The notes: generated from the letters alone by a model not told the origin. A stretch of DNA of 64,000 nucleotides from JAXGXJ01 sp040772905 (GCA_040772905.1 JAXGXJ010000010.1:1-64000), one strand, 5' to 3'; shown: positions 1-8,815, counted from the first letter of the stretch. Numbers and translations: made by a program.

Positions 1-564
1 GTGCTGCCCATCCTGCCCAAGCAGATCCTGTGGATCAACATGACCACCGGGGTCGTCTTGGGCATCACCTTGGCATTCGAGGCCAAGGAGCGGGGCATCA
101 TGAGCCGGCCGCCCCGGAAACCTGACACACCACTGCTCGACGGCATGATGATCGGCCGCATCGTCATCGTGGGCGTGCTTCTGCTGGGCGGCGCCTTCGG
201 GCTGTTCGAATACACCACCAGCGCCGGATACACCACCGAGCAGGCGCGCACGGTGGCGGTGAACGTGATCGTCTTCGGCGAGATCTTCTTCTTGTTCAGC
301 TGTCGCTCGCTGCTGCGGCCCTCGTGGAGTTCGGGATTCAGCACCAACCCCATCCTCTTCGCCGGCGTGGTGGCCATGATAGGGCTGCAGATGCTCTTCA
401 CTTACGCGCCGGCCATGAACACGCTCTTCAGCACGGCACCCATCAGCGCCCCCACCTGGCTGTATATCTTCGCCGTGGGCGTGCTGGTGCACATCGTCAT
501 GGAGACGGAGAAGTGGGTCAGACGCCGCCGCGAAGCGCGGCGCACCCCGGCCGAGATCTGCTGA
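1..564 (+). CDS. P-type cation-transporting ATPase, C-terminal fragment
   Basis: Only the last 187 or so residues are visible; the gene begins before the window. The segment ILWINMTTG followed by an acidic FEAKERG loop is typical of the C-terminal membrane domain of Ca2+/Mg2+-type (P2) ATPases, which pump cations across the cytoplasmic membrane using ATP. About five hydrophobic helices follow (near residues 1-22, 53-68, 85-100, 116-136 and 149-166), ending in a basic cytoplasmic tail rich in Arg. The catalytic DKTGT loop would lie upstream and cannot be checked, so the ion is unknown. It converges with serC; only about 100 bases of GC-rich sequence with a short GCCCGG/CCGGGC inverted repeat (616-630) separate them. 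Confidence 0.8.
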   Translation: MLPILPKQILWINMTTGVVLGITLAFEAKERGIMSRPPRKPDTPLLDGMMIGRIVIVGVLLLGGAFGLFEYTTSAGYTTEQARTVAVNVIVFGEIFFLFSCRSLLRPSWSSGFSTNPILFAGVVAMIGLQMLFTYAPAMNTLFSTAPISAPTWLYIFAVGVLVHIVMETEKWVRRRREARRTPAEIC

Positions 565-660
565 GCGAGGTGTGCTGAACGAGGTCTGACGCCCCGCGGT
601 CGGGATCACGCGGGCCCGGCTGCCGGGCGACGCCCGCGGCCGCGCCCCGGCCGGCCGGGC

Positions 661-1812
661 TCAGCGCCCGGTCTTGACCTCGGCGTAGGCCCAGTCGAGC
701 CAGGGGAACAGAGCCTCCAGGTCGGCGGTCTGCACCGTCGCTCCGCCCCACAGGCGGATGCCGGGAGGCGCCTCGCGATATGGAGCCACGTCATAGCCGG
801 CACCGTCCTCAGCCACCAGGTTCGTCACCTTCTTGGCCGTGGCCGCCCGTTCCTCGGCGGGAAGCTCGGTGAACCAGGGATCGACTATCTTGAGGCAGAT
901 GGACGTGCAGGAACGCGTACGCGGGTCGCGCGCCAGGAAGTCCACCCACTCCGTACGCGCCACCCACTCGCTCACGGCGGCCAAGTTGGCCTCGCTCCGC
1001 CGGATGAGTTCGGGCAGCCCACCGATGCCCTCGGCCCACCGCAGCCCGTCGAGCGCATCCTCCACCACCAGCATGGAAGGCGTGTTGATGGTGTCGGCCG
1101 CGAAGACCGCCTCCATGAACGTGTTCCCTTTGGTGAGGCGGAAGATCTTGGGCAGCGGCCACGGGGGCGTGTAGCTCACGAGACGTTCGACCGCGCGCGG
1201 ACTCAGGATGAGCACGCCGTGCTGAGCTTCCCCGCCCAGCACCTTCTGCCACGAGTACGTGACCACATCCAGCTTGCCGATAGGGACATCCATGGCGAAG
1301 ACGGCCGAAGTGGCGTCGCAGATGGCCAGTCCTTTGCGGTCGTCGGCGATCCAATCCGCGTCGGGCACACGCACCCCGGAAGTGGTGCCGTTCCAAGTGA
1401 AGACGACGTCTCGACCCCAATCCACGGAACCGAGATCGGCGATCTCACCGTAGTCGGCGGCGAGCACACGAGTATCGCTCAGCTTGAGTTGTTTGGTGAT
1501 GTCGGTGACCCAACCCTGCCCAAAGCTCTCCCACGCCAAGACGTCGACCCCGCGCGCGCCCAGGAGTGACCACATGGCCATCTCCATGGCGCCGGTATCG
1601 GAGGCCGGGACGATGCCCAGATGGTAGTCGGCAGGGACACCCAGCAGCGCCCGTGACTTGTCGATGACCTCCTGTATGCGGGCCCGCCCCTCTTTAGAGC
1701 GATGCGACCGGCCCACCAGGGCACCCGCCAGCGCTTCGGGAGTCCATCCCGGCCGCTTGGCGCACGGGCCGGAGGAGAAGCAGGGATTCTGCGGGCGGAC
1801 GGCGGGTTTCAT
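661..1812 (-). CDS. serC: Phosphoserine aminotransferase
   Basis: A 383-residue class V PLP aminotransferase that converts 3-phosphohydroxypyruvate plus glutamate to phosphoserine in serine synthesis (cytoplasm). The N-terminal FSSGPCAKRPGW and the SHRSKEG segment match the archaeal/proteobacterial-type phosphoserine transaminase subgroup. The Schiff-base lysine is expected in SWQKVLGGE at residue 190. I chose ATG 1812 rather than the overlapping GTG at 1815 because AGAGGT lies at good spacing upstream; the two starts differ by one residue. The gene is monocistronic here and faces away from the two tRNA genes. No serA or serB is visible in the window. Confidence 0.9.
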   Translation of the reverse strand: MKPAVRPQNPCFSSGPCAKRPGWTPEALAGALVGRSHRSKEGRARIQEVIDKSRALLGVPADYHLGIVPASDTGAMEMAMWSLLGARGVDVLAWESFGQGWVTDITKQLKLSDTRVLAADYGEIADLGSVDWGRDVVFTWNGTTSGVRVPDADWIADDRKGLAICDATSAVFAMDVPIGKLDVVTYSWQKVLGGEAQHGVLILSPRAVERLVSYTPPWPLPKIFRLTKGNTFMEAVFAADTINTPSMLVVEDALDGLRWAEGIGGLPELIRRSEANLAAVSEWVARTEWVDFLARDPRTRSCTSICLKIVDPWFTELPAEERAATAKKVTNLVAEDGAGYDVAPYREAPPGIRLWGGATVQTADLEALFPWLDWAYAEVKTGR

Positions 1813-1908
1813 CACGATACCTCTGAAAGAACGGTGGAGTTGGGGCCGTCAGGAGTTTACCGGCCGGGTTTCACGGCGTCAACGAACCCCGGCGCCGGCG
1901 TCCGCGGA

Positions 1909-1937
1909 ATGACGCGCGCCGTCCGCTCTGGTAGAAT
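1909..1937 (+). promoter_or_regulatory. Likely sigma-70 promoter of the tRNA pair
   Basis: ATGACG (1909-1914) and TAGAAT (1932-1937) are separated by 17 bases and lie about 38 bases before the tRNA-Ser gene, a plausible -35/-10 pair for the tRNA transcript. This is pattern matching only. Confidence 0.5.
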
Positions 1938-1974
1938 AGTCGCTCGCCGAGGCGGCGCCTCGCCGCCGCTTTGC

Positions 1975-2068
1975 GGAGAAGTGGCCGAGAGGCTGAAGGC
2001 GCTCGCCTGCTAAGCGAGTGAAGGAGCAAGTACTCCTTCCGAGGGTTCGAATCCCTCCTTCTCCGCCA
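1975..2068 (+). tRNA. tRNA-Ser (anticodon GCT)
   Basis: A 7-bp acceptor stem GGAGAAG/CTTCTCC closes the molecule. The anticodon arm CTCGC-CTGCTAA-GCGAG gives anticodon GCT (Ser AGC/AGT). A long variable arm (AAGGAGCAAGTACTCCTT) is as expected for class II serine tRNAs, and the T-arm has GGTTCGAATCC. The discriminator G at 2065 is followed by an encoded CCA (2066-2068). Confidence 0.97.
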
Positions 2069-2073
2069 CGCGT

Positions 2074-2147
2074 GCGCCTGTAGCTCAGTTGGATAGAGCG
2101 TTGGTCTACGAAACCAAAGGCCACTGGTTCGAGTCCAGTCAGGCGCG
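2074..2147 (+). tRNA. tRNA-Arg (anticodon ACG)
   Basis: Acceptor stem GCGCCTG/CAGGCGC, D-arm TAGCTCAGTTGGATAGA, anticodon arm TTGGT-CTACGAA-ACCAA with anticodon ACG (to be edited to ICG, reading CGN codons), and T-arm TGGTTCGAGTCCA. CCA is not encoded, unlike the neighbouring tRNA-Ser. Only five bases separate the two tRNAs, which probably share a transcript ending at the terminator just downstream. Confidence 0.97.
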
Positions 2148-2150
2148 TAA

Positions 2151-2182
2151 GAGAAAAGCCCCGGATTTCCGGGGCTTTTCTC
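2151..2182 (+). terminator. Rho-independent terminator after the tRNA pair
   Basis: GAGAAAAGCCCCGG (2151-2164) and its exact reverse complement (2169-2182) form a 14-bp stem with an ATTT loop; the 3' arm ends in CTTTTCTC. It starts four bases after tRNA-Arg. Confidence 0.9.
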
Positions 2183-2319
2183 GTATTGCTGGGCCGCCGC
2201 GCGATGCCGGGCGGGACTCGTTCCGCGACCCCGTTGCTACCTATTGCGCAGCTTCAGCCACTGTCTTATGATGCAAGAAGAAGCGCTTCTGCGCATTGGG
2301 GACGCGTGGGGGGCCACAC

Positions 2320-3378
2320 GTGAAGCGTCCGCTCTTCTTCGCTCTGCTCGGACTCTGCGTCCTTCTGATTGCGGGAGGCATCACGGTGGCCGTGCTGTCT
2401 CTCGTCTCCGGCGAGGACGATGCCGAGCCCCAGCTCACCGTGGACATCTACGTCAAGCCCGAGGTCGTCACCGCGGCTTACAAGATCTACGGCGGCTACC
2501 ACGCCTCGATGTGGCTGGCGAAGTGCATCATCAAGAACACCGGCACGGTGCCGGTGAAGGATTTCTACATCGAATACGAGGTGGGCGGCTACTGTGAGTC
2601 CACCTCGGTCGAGGACTACCCCATCATCCTGCCGGGCCAGACCGTCCGCGACTACTGCTGGCCCAACTTCAACCCCGAACAGATGGCGACCATCAACAAC
2701 GAGACACCGGCCGAGATCATCATCCGTTACGGTTACGCCGGACTGGAAGAGCCCAAGGCTACGTCGGAGAAGTTCTCTTTCTTGGGCCGAAATGACTTCA
2801 TCTGGTCGTCGCTTCCCGAGGCCGAGATGCTCACATTCGAGGACGAGAACGACAACGCTCGCCTCCTGGCGGCGTTCGTGACGCGCAGCGAGCCCGTCAC
2901 TCAGGATCTCGCCAAGACCCTCACCGGCGGGATCTACACGGGCACCGACGAGAATGCTATGGCCGCGCTGGAGAGTCTGTACAACGGCCTGCGCGATTCG
3001 GGCTACAAGTACGTGACCGAGTCAGTGACGTTCTGGACCAATGAGTTCGGTCAGTACATCCAGTATCCCGCGGAGACCATCGCCCACAGGGGCGGCAATT
3101 GTGTGGACCTGTCGCTGTTGTTCTCCGCCATGCTTGAGGCCGTGGGGATACAGACCTACCTGACTCTGTCGACCGGCCACTGCCAGTTCGTGGCCATCAT
3201 GCCCGAGAGCGGGCGTTGGATCCCGGTGGAGGAGACCCTGGTCGGTGATCCCGACGCCACCTTGCAGGATGCCATCGATGTAGCCCTGCAGTGGTATCAG
3301 GAGCAGTCGAGCCAGGGCACGTACATGTTCATAGACGTCGAAGACGCCTGGGCCAGTGGGATAGTGCCGTCATGGTAG
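2320..3378 (+). CDS. Membrane-anchored transglutaminase-like protein
   Basis: A 352-residue protein with an N-terminal signal anchor (KRPLFFALLGLCVLLIAGG) and a C-terminal transglutaminase-like (papain-fold) domain. The likely catalytic triad is Cys261 in GGNCVDLS, His287 in GHCQFVAI and an acidic residue in the WIPVEET segment near 304. Family members act as cysteine peptidases or cross-linking enzymes; the substrate here is unknown, and it should face outward. GTG 2320 was chosen because GGGGGG precedes it; an in-frame TTG at 2296 would add eight residues. It lies 62 bases upstream of a frameshifted secreted-protein gene on the same strand. Confidence 0.7.
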   Translation: MKRPLFFALLGLCVLLIAGGITVAVLSLVSGEDDAEPQLTVDIYVKPEVVTAAYKIYGGYHASMWLAKCIIKNTGTVPVKDFYIEYEVGGYCESTSVEDYPIILPGQTVRDYCWPNFNPEQMATINNETPAEIIIRYGYAGLEEPKATSEKFSFLGRNDFIWSSLPEAEMLTFEDENDNARLLAAFVTRSEPVTQDLAKTLTGGIYTGTDENAMAALESLYNGLRDSGYKYVTESVTFWTNEFGQYIQYPAETIAHRGGNCVDLSLLFSAMLEAVGIQTYLTLSTGHCQFVAIMPESGRWIPVEETLVGDPDATLQDAIDVALQWYQEQSSQGTYMFIDVEDAWASGIVPSW

Positions 3379-3440
3379 GGCGTGACACATCCCGGTGCCT
3401 TCACCAGCGGCAGCGGACGACCGCGCCACGTCGGCCTCGA

Positions 3441-4366
3441 ATGCCCCTGACGACTCTGGTGGCCCTGACGGCGCTTGCCGCAGCGCTCGCCGGCCTTTGG
3501 GGGCTCGCGCCCACCGCTGCTCAAGCCGACGGCATCGTCGTCTACAGCTATCAGGTCCAGGAAGAGTACACGGTCACCGTCGACGAGCTGGGCAATGCTT
3601 CCTGCAAGGACGTCCTCGTGTACGATCCCAGCTTCTTCAACAAGCATGGCTACCAGTTCGATCATTACCCGTTCCTGCTCTCCCGGCGCTATTGCGAGCC
3701 CTGCGACATACGCGAGATCGAGGACTTCAACGCCGATATCGACACGCAGCATGCCACGATCACCATCACCTTCGACCAACCGGGCAAGGCGTACAACCAA
3801 GGAACAGCCTGGGAGATGTACGGCTTCTTCTCCGAGCCCAAGTTCGAGGTGGATGGAGCGCAGGTGTTCGAGGAGGAAGTTCGGTCAACAGCGAGTTCAC
3901 CTTGTGGCAGGACCTGCAGTTCAAGACCACCACGTTCGTGCACCTCCCGGCGGGTGCGCAGAACGTGAGCTACCGCGCCGATAGACACGCGCTTGTGTGG
4001 GAGCTGCCCTACGTCCCCGTGAGCACCGCGTCGTTCGTGGGCCGCCATCAGGGCCTGTTCGTCCCCATCGGACTCGTCCTGCTCGCCGCTGGGCTTGCTG
4101 GAGCGGCGTTCCTCATGCTGCGCTATCGGCCTCGCGCCGCCGAGGCTGAGTTCGTCGGCACAGGTGCGATGGACACCGGTGCGTCACAGTTGGCCGCCCC
4201 CGAGGTGCCGTCGTTGAACGCCCGCTTCGCGCCGCGAGAGCTTGAGCAGCCTCAGCGGCACAAGCAGGCGCGCTTCTGTACGAACTGCGGAGAGGAACTG
4301 CAGCAGCCCGACGGACGCTTCTGCCCCTATTGCGGACACCCCACCGGAGACGACTCCTCGCGCTAG
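3441..4366 (+). pseudogene. Secreted membrane protein with C-terminal zinc ribbon, frameshifted
   Basis: Two frames together make one sensible protein. From ATG 3441 there is a signal peptide (TTLVALTALAAALAGLW...AQA) and an extracellular domain containing the cysteine pairs RYCEPCDI, up to about 3878. The frame one base earlier then continues with NSEFTLWQDLQFKTTTF, a transmembrane helix (GLFVPIGLVLLAAGLAGAA) and a terminal zinc ribbon FCTNCGEEL...RFCPYCG, ending at 4366. Joining them requires one extra base near 3876-3888. No slippery heptamer is visible there, so I treat it as a mutation or sequence error rather than programmed frameshifting. Function unknown; its context is the transglutaminase-like gene just upstream. 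Confidence 0.65.
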
Positions 4367-4439
4367 ACTGAGAGGTGCCGGTCCGACGCCCGCGAGGCGC
4401 GCGGTCTCAACCGGCCCGCAGCTACCGAGGGAGCCAACG

Positions 4440-4787
4440 ATGAAGTGGGAGTACCGCAGCGTCATCTTCAGCGCCCAGGCCAACGAGCCTGACGTCAGGG
4501 CCTACCTGAACTCGGTGTGGCCGGGCTGGGAGCCTCCGCGCCACGCGCCGCAGGCGCTCATCCCCAAGCTTAACGAGTACGGCGCGGCCGGATGGGAACT
4601 GGTGAGCCTGCAGCCGGTCTATCTGGACGAGGACGCCAACGTGCTCATCCACGGGGGCCCCGACGCCCCGGACGATCCCATCACGGGGATGATCAAGTCG
4701 AAGGCGCGCATCCCTTCCACGCGCGGAGTGGAACCCACGCGCTATACGCACTCGTATCTGTGCACGTTCAAGAGGCAGGTGCCCTAA
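4440..4787 (+). CDS. DUF4177-type small protein
   Basis: A 115-residue soluble protein starting MKWEYRSVIF and containing LNEYGAAGWELVSLQPV, the signature of the DUF4177 family (short alpha/beta proteins of unknown function that usually read 'MKWEYK ... LNxxGxxGWELV'). ATG 4440 is preceded by GAGGGAG at good spacing. No signal peptide or membrane segment. The role cannot be assigned. The next 200 bases downstream show no supported gene. Confidence 0.75.
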   Translation: MKWEYRSVIFSAQANEPDVRAYLNSVWPGWEPPRHAPQALIPKLNEYGAAGWELVSLQPVYLDEDANVLIHGGPDAPDDPITGMIKSKARIPSTRGVEPTRYTHSYLCTFKRQVP

Positions 4788-5006
4788 AGCCGGATGGATG
4801 GCCGAGGTCGGCTACCAAGCCTCGCTGGGCTGAAGACGAGATCCAGTTGGCGGCACCGTCCTCTCTGCCTGGCGGCCCACCGCTCTATCACCGCCTACGA
4901 GATAGGTCTTGCGTGAAGTCGGCTGAGAGAGTACGGTGTCCGCTAGTAGCGTCCACGAGCTGCTGCTCGCTGGACAGCGCTCCAGGTGCAAAAGCTGGGA
5001 GGTGTG

Positions 5007-5138
5007 GTGGAGAACCTACTGGTCGTGGCCGTTCTGGGTGCGTGCGCAGGGATCCTTCAACTCTGGCTGCGTAAGCACGAGTCGATGAGCCACGAAGGGC
5101 TCATCAAGTATAGGCGACGACCTCCCAGCAGGCCCTAG
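5007..5138 (+). CDS. Possible 43-residue single-helix membrane peptide
   Basis: From GTG 5007, seven bases or so after GGGAGG, a short frame encodes VENLLVVAVLGACAGILQLW, a hydrophobic helix, followed by a basic tail (LRKHESMSHEG...RRRPPSRP). Its stop overlaps the end of the converging TetR gene by four bases. The good ribosome-binding site and membrane-like composition support it; the short length leaves doubt. Confidence 0.35.
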   Translation: MENLLVVAVLGACAGILQLWLRKHESMSHEGLIKYRRRPPSRP

Positions 5139-5893
5139 TCGCTTCCCCCATCGGGTCGTGAGGGCGGACTGCCGCCAAAACCTCGGATGAGCGATTCGAG
5201 CCCCAAGGTCAGAGCTGCCAGAGATCCGTTGGAAAGCATCACTCCTTCACTGAGCCCTTCGCGCGGCTTTGAAGCGTGGGGCCCGGCTGTTGTGGGTCCG
5301 TCACCCCCTCTTGACTCCGAGGTCCTCTTGTGACCTGTCGCGCCCAGGCTGTACGGGCCTTCGTCGTCCTGCCAGGTGAGCATGAGGCAGTGTCCGAGCA
5401 GGAGCGCGACCAGATTGCGCACAAGGACGTCGCTGGTCTGCGGGTCCATGTCCACGTCAGAGACGGCCCGCAGAAGGTCACGGGCCTGATAAGGGGCGTC
5501 GGGAGATCCGACGAGGCGCCGGAGGAGCAGCGGAGCCACCTTAGGGTGAGCATCTACGAGTTGCTGGAGACCCTGGAACACGGAACGTAGATTCTCGGTC
5601 CAGCCCTTGTCCACCGCGACAGCATCGCGCAGTCCCGCGTAGAGGGAATCGGCCAGTCCGTCGAGCAGTTCCGCCTTTCCCTCGAAATGATAGTAGAGCG
5701 AGCCGGCTTTGACACCCAACTCCCGGGCGAGAGAGCGCATGCTCAGCGAACCTATCCCTCCCTTATCGATCAGCGCCAGAGCGGCAGCGTAGATACGGGT
5801 GCGGGACAAGCGCTCGCGCGAGTCTGCGCTACTGCGGTCCAAGCGGTGGCCTCCCTCCCGATTCGACGATAGCCGCGTTGCCACACGCGACAT
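5135..5893 (-). CDS. TetR/AcrR-family transcriptional regulator
   Basis: A 252-residue protein with a TetR DNA-binding domain: helix-turn-helix SLSMRSLARELGVKAGSLYYHF at about residues 49-70, followed by GKAELLDGLADSLY. The C-terminal region resembles a TetR ligand/dimerisation domain (VDAHPKVAPLLLRRL...LVRNLVALLLGHCLML) and ends in a low-complexity tail. Proteins of this type repress transcription until a small ligand binds. I start at ATG 5893; the frame stays open to 6037 but that extension would contain the operator palindromes. The twin palindrome at 5957-5997, about 65-105 bases upstream, is the probable binding site and suggests autoregulation. No divergent target gene adjoins. Confidence 0.8.
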   Translation of the reverse strand: MSRVATRLSSNREGGHRLDRSSADSRERLSRTRIYAAALALIDKGGIGSLSMRSLARELGVKAGSLYYHFEGKAELLDGLADSLYAGLRDAVAVDKGWTENLRSVFQGLQQLVDAHPKVAPLLLRRLVGSPDAPYQARDLLRAVSDVDMDPQTSDVLVRNLVALLLGHCLMLTWQDDEGPYSLGATGHKRTSESRGGDGPTTAGPHASKPREGLSEGVMLSNGSLAALTLGLESLIRGFGGSPPSRPDGGSD

Positions 5894-5956
5894 CCTGCCC
5901 TTACATGTATTCTCCGCGGGCCGTGGTTTTCCTGAACCATCTGATTTGACATCGTC

Positions 5957-5997
5957 CTCTAACAGCGTTAGAGTGTCGCAGTCTAACAGCGTTAGAC
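5957..5997. promoter_or_regulatory. Twin palindromic operator upstream of tetR-type gene
   Basis: Two near-identical 17-bp palindromes, CTCTAACAGCGTTAGAG (5957-5973) and GTCTAACAGCGTTAGAC (5981-5997), share the core TCTAACAGCGTTAGA and have a 24-bp period. Perfect dyad arms of 7 bp with a 3-bp centre are typical of TetR operators, and the adjoining gene encodes a TetR protein. Confidence 0.75.
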
Positions 5998-6492
5998 GCG
6001 AGCAAGACAAGCAATCGTCCAGTTTGCCGCTGCGCAACGGGCGTGCACGAAGCAGTCACGGAGTTAGGGAGCAGTATGCAACTCCTCGTTCTGCCCTGCG
6101 CACACGACCGCACGACAGCCAGAGCGTACTTCCTCTCGGCGCAACGCCGTCCCTCATGATCCACGTGAGTGCATTCTTCAAGGCGCCGCCCTAGGCTAGC
6201 CCCGTCACAAGAAAGAGGGACCGCCCCTGCAAGGAACCGGTCCCTCAACTAGGAGGTTGACCCTCCTCGCGAATCAGGCTGCCGGCCAGCACCCTAATCC
6301 GTGTTCTCCTGTTGTACCTCTACCGTCGCGAAAAGTAAACCTTCCCAAGTAGAAGACGGTGAGCACCTTATGCCGCAGGATGCGCACGGCCTCCACATAC
6401 TGGTCCAAGCAAGCCCCTGGTTCGCCGGGACGGAAGGAATCGACAAATTCCCTCCAGTCCTCTCACGCGAACGACTAAGGAGAACATGACCA
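5998..6492. other. Non-coding interval between tetR and the SLH gene
   Basis: About 500 bases with no convincing gene. It holds a hairpin with arms GAGGGACCG (6215-6223) and CGGTCCCTC (6238-6246), loop 14, without a T run. Bases 6361-6430 faintly resemble the 3' half of a GEMM riboswitch but lack the conserved core. A Shine-Dalgarno AAGGAGAA lies at 6477-6484 just before the SLH gene. The interval is probably the SLH gene's leader. Confidence 0.4.
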
Positions 6493-7875
6493 GTGAGAAG
6501 ACCTAAGACCGAACGGAAGCCGTCGCGCATCAGTACCTTTCATGTGGTGGCCACACTTGGCTGCCTGCTGCTCGTATTGCTGGCATTCCTCGCGGCCGGC
6601 AACGGTCCAGCGTCAGCGGCCGACACGACACCCGAAGGCTCTTGGAGCGACCTCACGCAAGCACAACTCGACCCCTACGAGGTGACGCTGAGCGAGATCG
6701 CCTCCATATCGGATGGCTACCCGGACGGTCTGTGGAGACCACAACAGCCGGTCACGCGCGCTCAATTCACCAAGATGGCCGTGACCGCGTTCGGCATACC
6801 GCTTCCCGATGCTGCCACAACTCCCTTCACGGACGTCGCCCCAGAAGACAGCTTCTGCCAATACATCGAGGCGGCAAGGAATGCCGGTCTGGTGAGCGGC
6901 GTGACGCCGCAGTCGTTCGCTCCCGACCGCGTCATCACACGGCAGCAGACGGCCGCCATCATCGCCAGGTATGTGGCTCAAGTCGCGGGCGTGGATCTGC
7001 CGAGCCAGTACGACGATGCGGCCATCTCCTCGGTCCTGCAGGGCTTCCCCGACGGCGAGACAGTCGCCGCCCAACTTCGGCCGGAGTACGTCTTCGCCCT
7101 CGAGACAGGCATCATCGATCCCCTCACGGATGGTTCCCTACAACCGCAGGCCACGCTTGATCGTCTCCAATGCGCCGCACTCATCATCAGGGGCAGCGAG
7201 AGCGTCGGGCAGCTTTCGGTGGCGGCCATCATCGCAGCGCCTGCGAACTCCACACGCGTACAGGAGAGCGACGCGCGCTTCGACTACAACGGCTACTGGC
7301 GCACCGTCAACGGTTTCCGGCACTCGGGTGGGACCGCACGCTACACTTCCAACCCCGGCGATCAGGTCAAGATCAGCTTTCAGGGTACCCGCTTGGTGTG
7401 GGTGGCTCAGACAGGCCCAAGCTTCGGTAGAGCGGACGTGAGCGTGGACGGGCGCACTACCCGAGTCGTAGATCTGTACAGTGGCGTGACGCGCTACCAG
7501 CAGCGGGTCTTCGACACGGGTTCCCTGCCGCCCGGCTCGCACACCGTGATCATGAAGCTCAGGTCGGATCGCAGTCTCTACTCTCGCGTGACCGCCATGA
7601 ACATGGATGCTGTAGAGATCGTCGCCCCGACCTCAGCCGGCGGCGAGACCACAACCACTACGTCGGCACCTCGCACGACGAACACCACGACATCCGTCGG
7701 CGCACCTTCTCCTTCCACCACACTGGCAGCTCCCACTCCACAGCCACGGTCCGGCCGCCAACGACCACGCTCGCTCGACCACCGCTACCACCAAGGCCCC
7801 GACCACGACCACACAACCGGCGGTTCTCACCCCTTCCGGCACCCTGAGCGTCAAAGACTACGGCGCCAAAGCTGA
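6493..7875 (+). CDS. SLH-domain surface protein; C-terminal beta-helix lost by frameshift
   Basis: Signal peptide (residues about 15-42), then three S-layer homology repeats (about 60-235; ISDGYPDGLWRPQQPVTRAQF, FTDVAPEDSFCQYI, LQGFPDGETVAA), a beta-sandwich, carbohydrate-binding-like domain (about 257-375; YWRTVNGFRHSGGTARYTSNPGD) and a Thr/Ser-rich linker (TTTTTSAPRTTNTTTS). SLH repeats bind cell-wall polysaccharide, so this is an exported, wall-attached protein. The linker changes frame near 7740-7770: the +2 register reads STTATTKAPTTTTQPAV and continues into a beta-helix start (VKDYGAKADGVTDD). The reading frame as it stands therefore ends in unrelated residues at 7875. GTG 6493 follows AAGGAG. 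Confidence 0.75.
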   Translation: MRRPKTERKPSRISTFHVVATLGCLLLVLLAFLAAGNGPASAADTTPEGSWSDLTQAQLDPYEVTLSEIASISDGYPDGLWRPQQPVTRAQFTKMAVTAFGIPLPDAATTPFTDVAPEDSFCQYIEAARNAGLVSGVTPQSFAPDRVITRQQTAAIIARYVAQVAGVDLPSQYDDAAISSVLQGFPDGETVAAQLRPEYVFALETGIIDPLTDGSLQPQATLDRLQCAALIIRGSESVGQLSVAAIIAAPANSTRVQESDARFDYNGYWRTVNGFRHSGGTARYTSNPGDQVKISFQGTRLVWVAQTGPSFGRADVSVDGRTTRVVDLYSGVTRYQQRVFDTGSLPPGSHTVIMKLRSDRSLYSRVTAMNMDAVEIVAPTSAGGETTTTTSAPRTTNTTTSVGAPSPSTTLAAPTPQPRSGRQRPRSLDHRYHQGPDHDHTTGGSHPFRHPERQRLRRQS

Positions 7876-8797
7876 CGGGGTGACCGACGACCAGGCCGCC
7901 ATCCAGAGGCCATCGACGCCTGCCCGGCAGGCGGCACCGTCCTCTGCCGGCGGGCACCTACCGCGTAGGCTCCACGGTCAACCTGGCGGGATCACCATCC
8001 AGGGGCAGGACCTGAGCAGAGCATCCTTGGCGATGCCCAGACGGGCTTGTACGCTCTTCTCTATGGTGGGCGTCTCACCGGCACCTGCGTCTCCAGCTCG
8101 GCTTCGAGGTTCGGGTGCGTTCACGGGCAATGAATACGGCCTCTCGGTCAGCAGGGCCACGGGCTGCTCCCTGCAGAACCTGCGTTTCTCCGACCTGAGG
8201 TTCGGCGAAGTTGGGCGCTGGTGAGATGTCAAGCGGGTGGATGGTGAGAGATATCGTGGCGCGAAGCTGTCGGATCGCTCTCTTCCTGGCCTCCTGCAGG
8301 TTCGTGCTTGTCAACCTCAACCTGCACGGCGAACCGGAGCAACCCAGCAATGTGCACGACCACACCGTCTATATCAATGAAGATGTGACGAACTGCGTCT
8401 TTTAACGGCTGTTCGCTTCTCCGGAGGCGGCCGGGCCTCCGATTCTGGGCAGACCGCGGCGGCACGCACAACCTCACCTTCACGAACACCGTCATCGACG
8501 CACGAAACGAGAACCATCCGTGTCGTCGGTCCCAGCACTTCTCTGACATCACTTTCACCAACACCACCATCTATGCCAAGACTGAGGACTCCGCGGTCTG
8601 GTTCTGCAAGGGGAGCAACTTCACCTTCGACAGGTTCGCCGTGACCGGGGCCAGAATCTGGTCATCGTCGATGGCAATCAGCCCGTCTCCGGCATCCAGT
8701 TCGAACGGCACCTTCACCGGTACCTGCTTCTCTACAACAATTGGGGCGCCGGCAATGTACTCTTCCAGAATGTGACGACGCCTACCGGTATCTGAAG
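7750..8797 (+). pseudogene. Frameshifted copy of pectate-lyase-like beta-helix domain
   Basis: This stretch is a near copy of 37270-38225, the beta-helix domain of the SLH protein at 37122. Long runs are identical: 8310-8403 matches 37752-37845 without a mismatch, and about 85 bases from 8214 match with one change. They are broken by short blocks with substitutions and 1-4 base indels, so no frame stays open. It follows the Thr-rich linker of the SLH gene at 6493 and would have been that protein's C-terminal domain. There is no transposase, flanking repeat or integrase. It could be a decayed duplication, a silent donor cassette, or a consensus error between two copies. Confidence 0.85.
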
Positions 8798-8815
8798 GCT
8801 CGAAGACCGACTCAG

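Noticed and set aside
2074..2200. tRNA-Arg as an integration site
   Set aside because: No integrase gene nearby and no repeat of the tRNA 3' end was noticed in the window.
3870..3890. Programmed -1 frameshift at the zinc-ribbon protein gene
   Set aside because: A Shine-Dalgarno-like GGAGGAAG is present, but there is no slippery heptamer and no clear downstream stem; other frameshifts cluster nearby.
6361..6430. Possible second GEMM riboswitch before the SLH gene at 6493
   Set aside because: GATGCGCACGGCC and GCCCCTGGTTCGCC loosely recall the 3' half of GEMM-I, but the 5' conserved segment and the GNRA hairpin are missing. A covariance search would decide.
7750..8800. Insertion-sequence origin of the duplicated beta-helix segment
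   Set aside because: No transposase frame, terminal inverted repeats or target duplications are seen at either copy.
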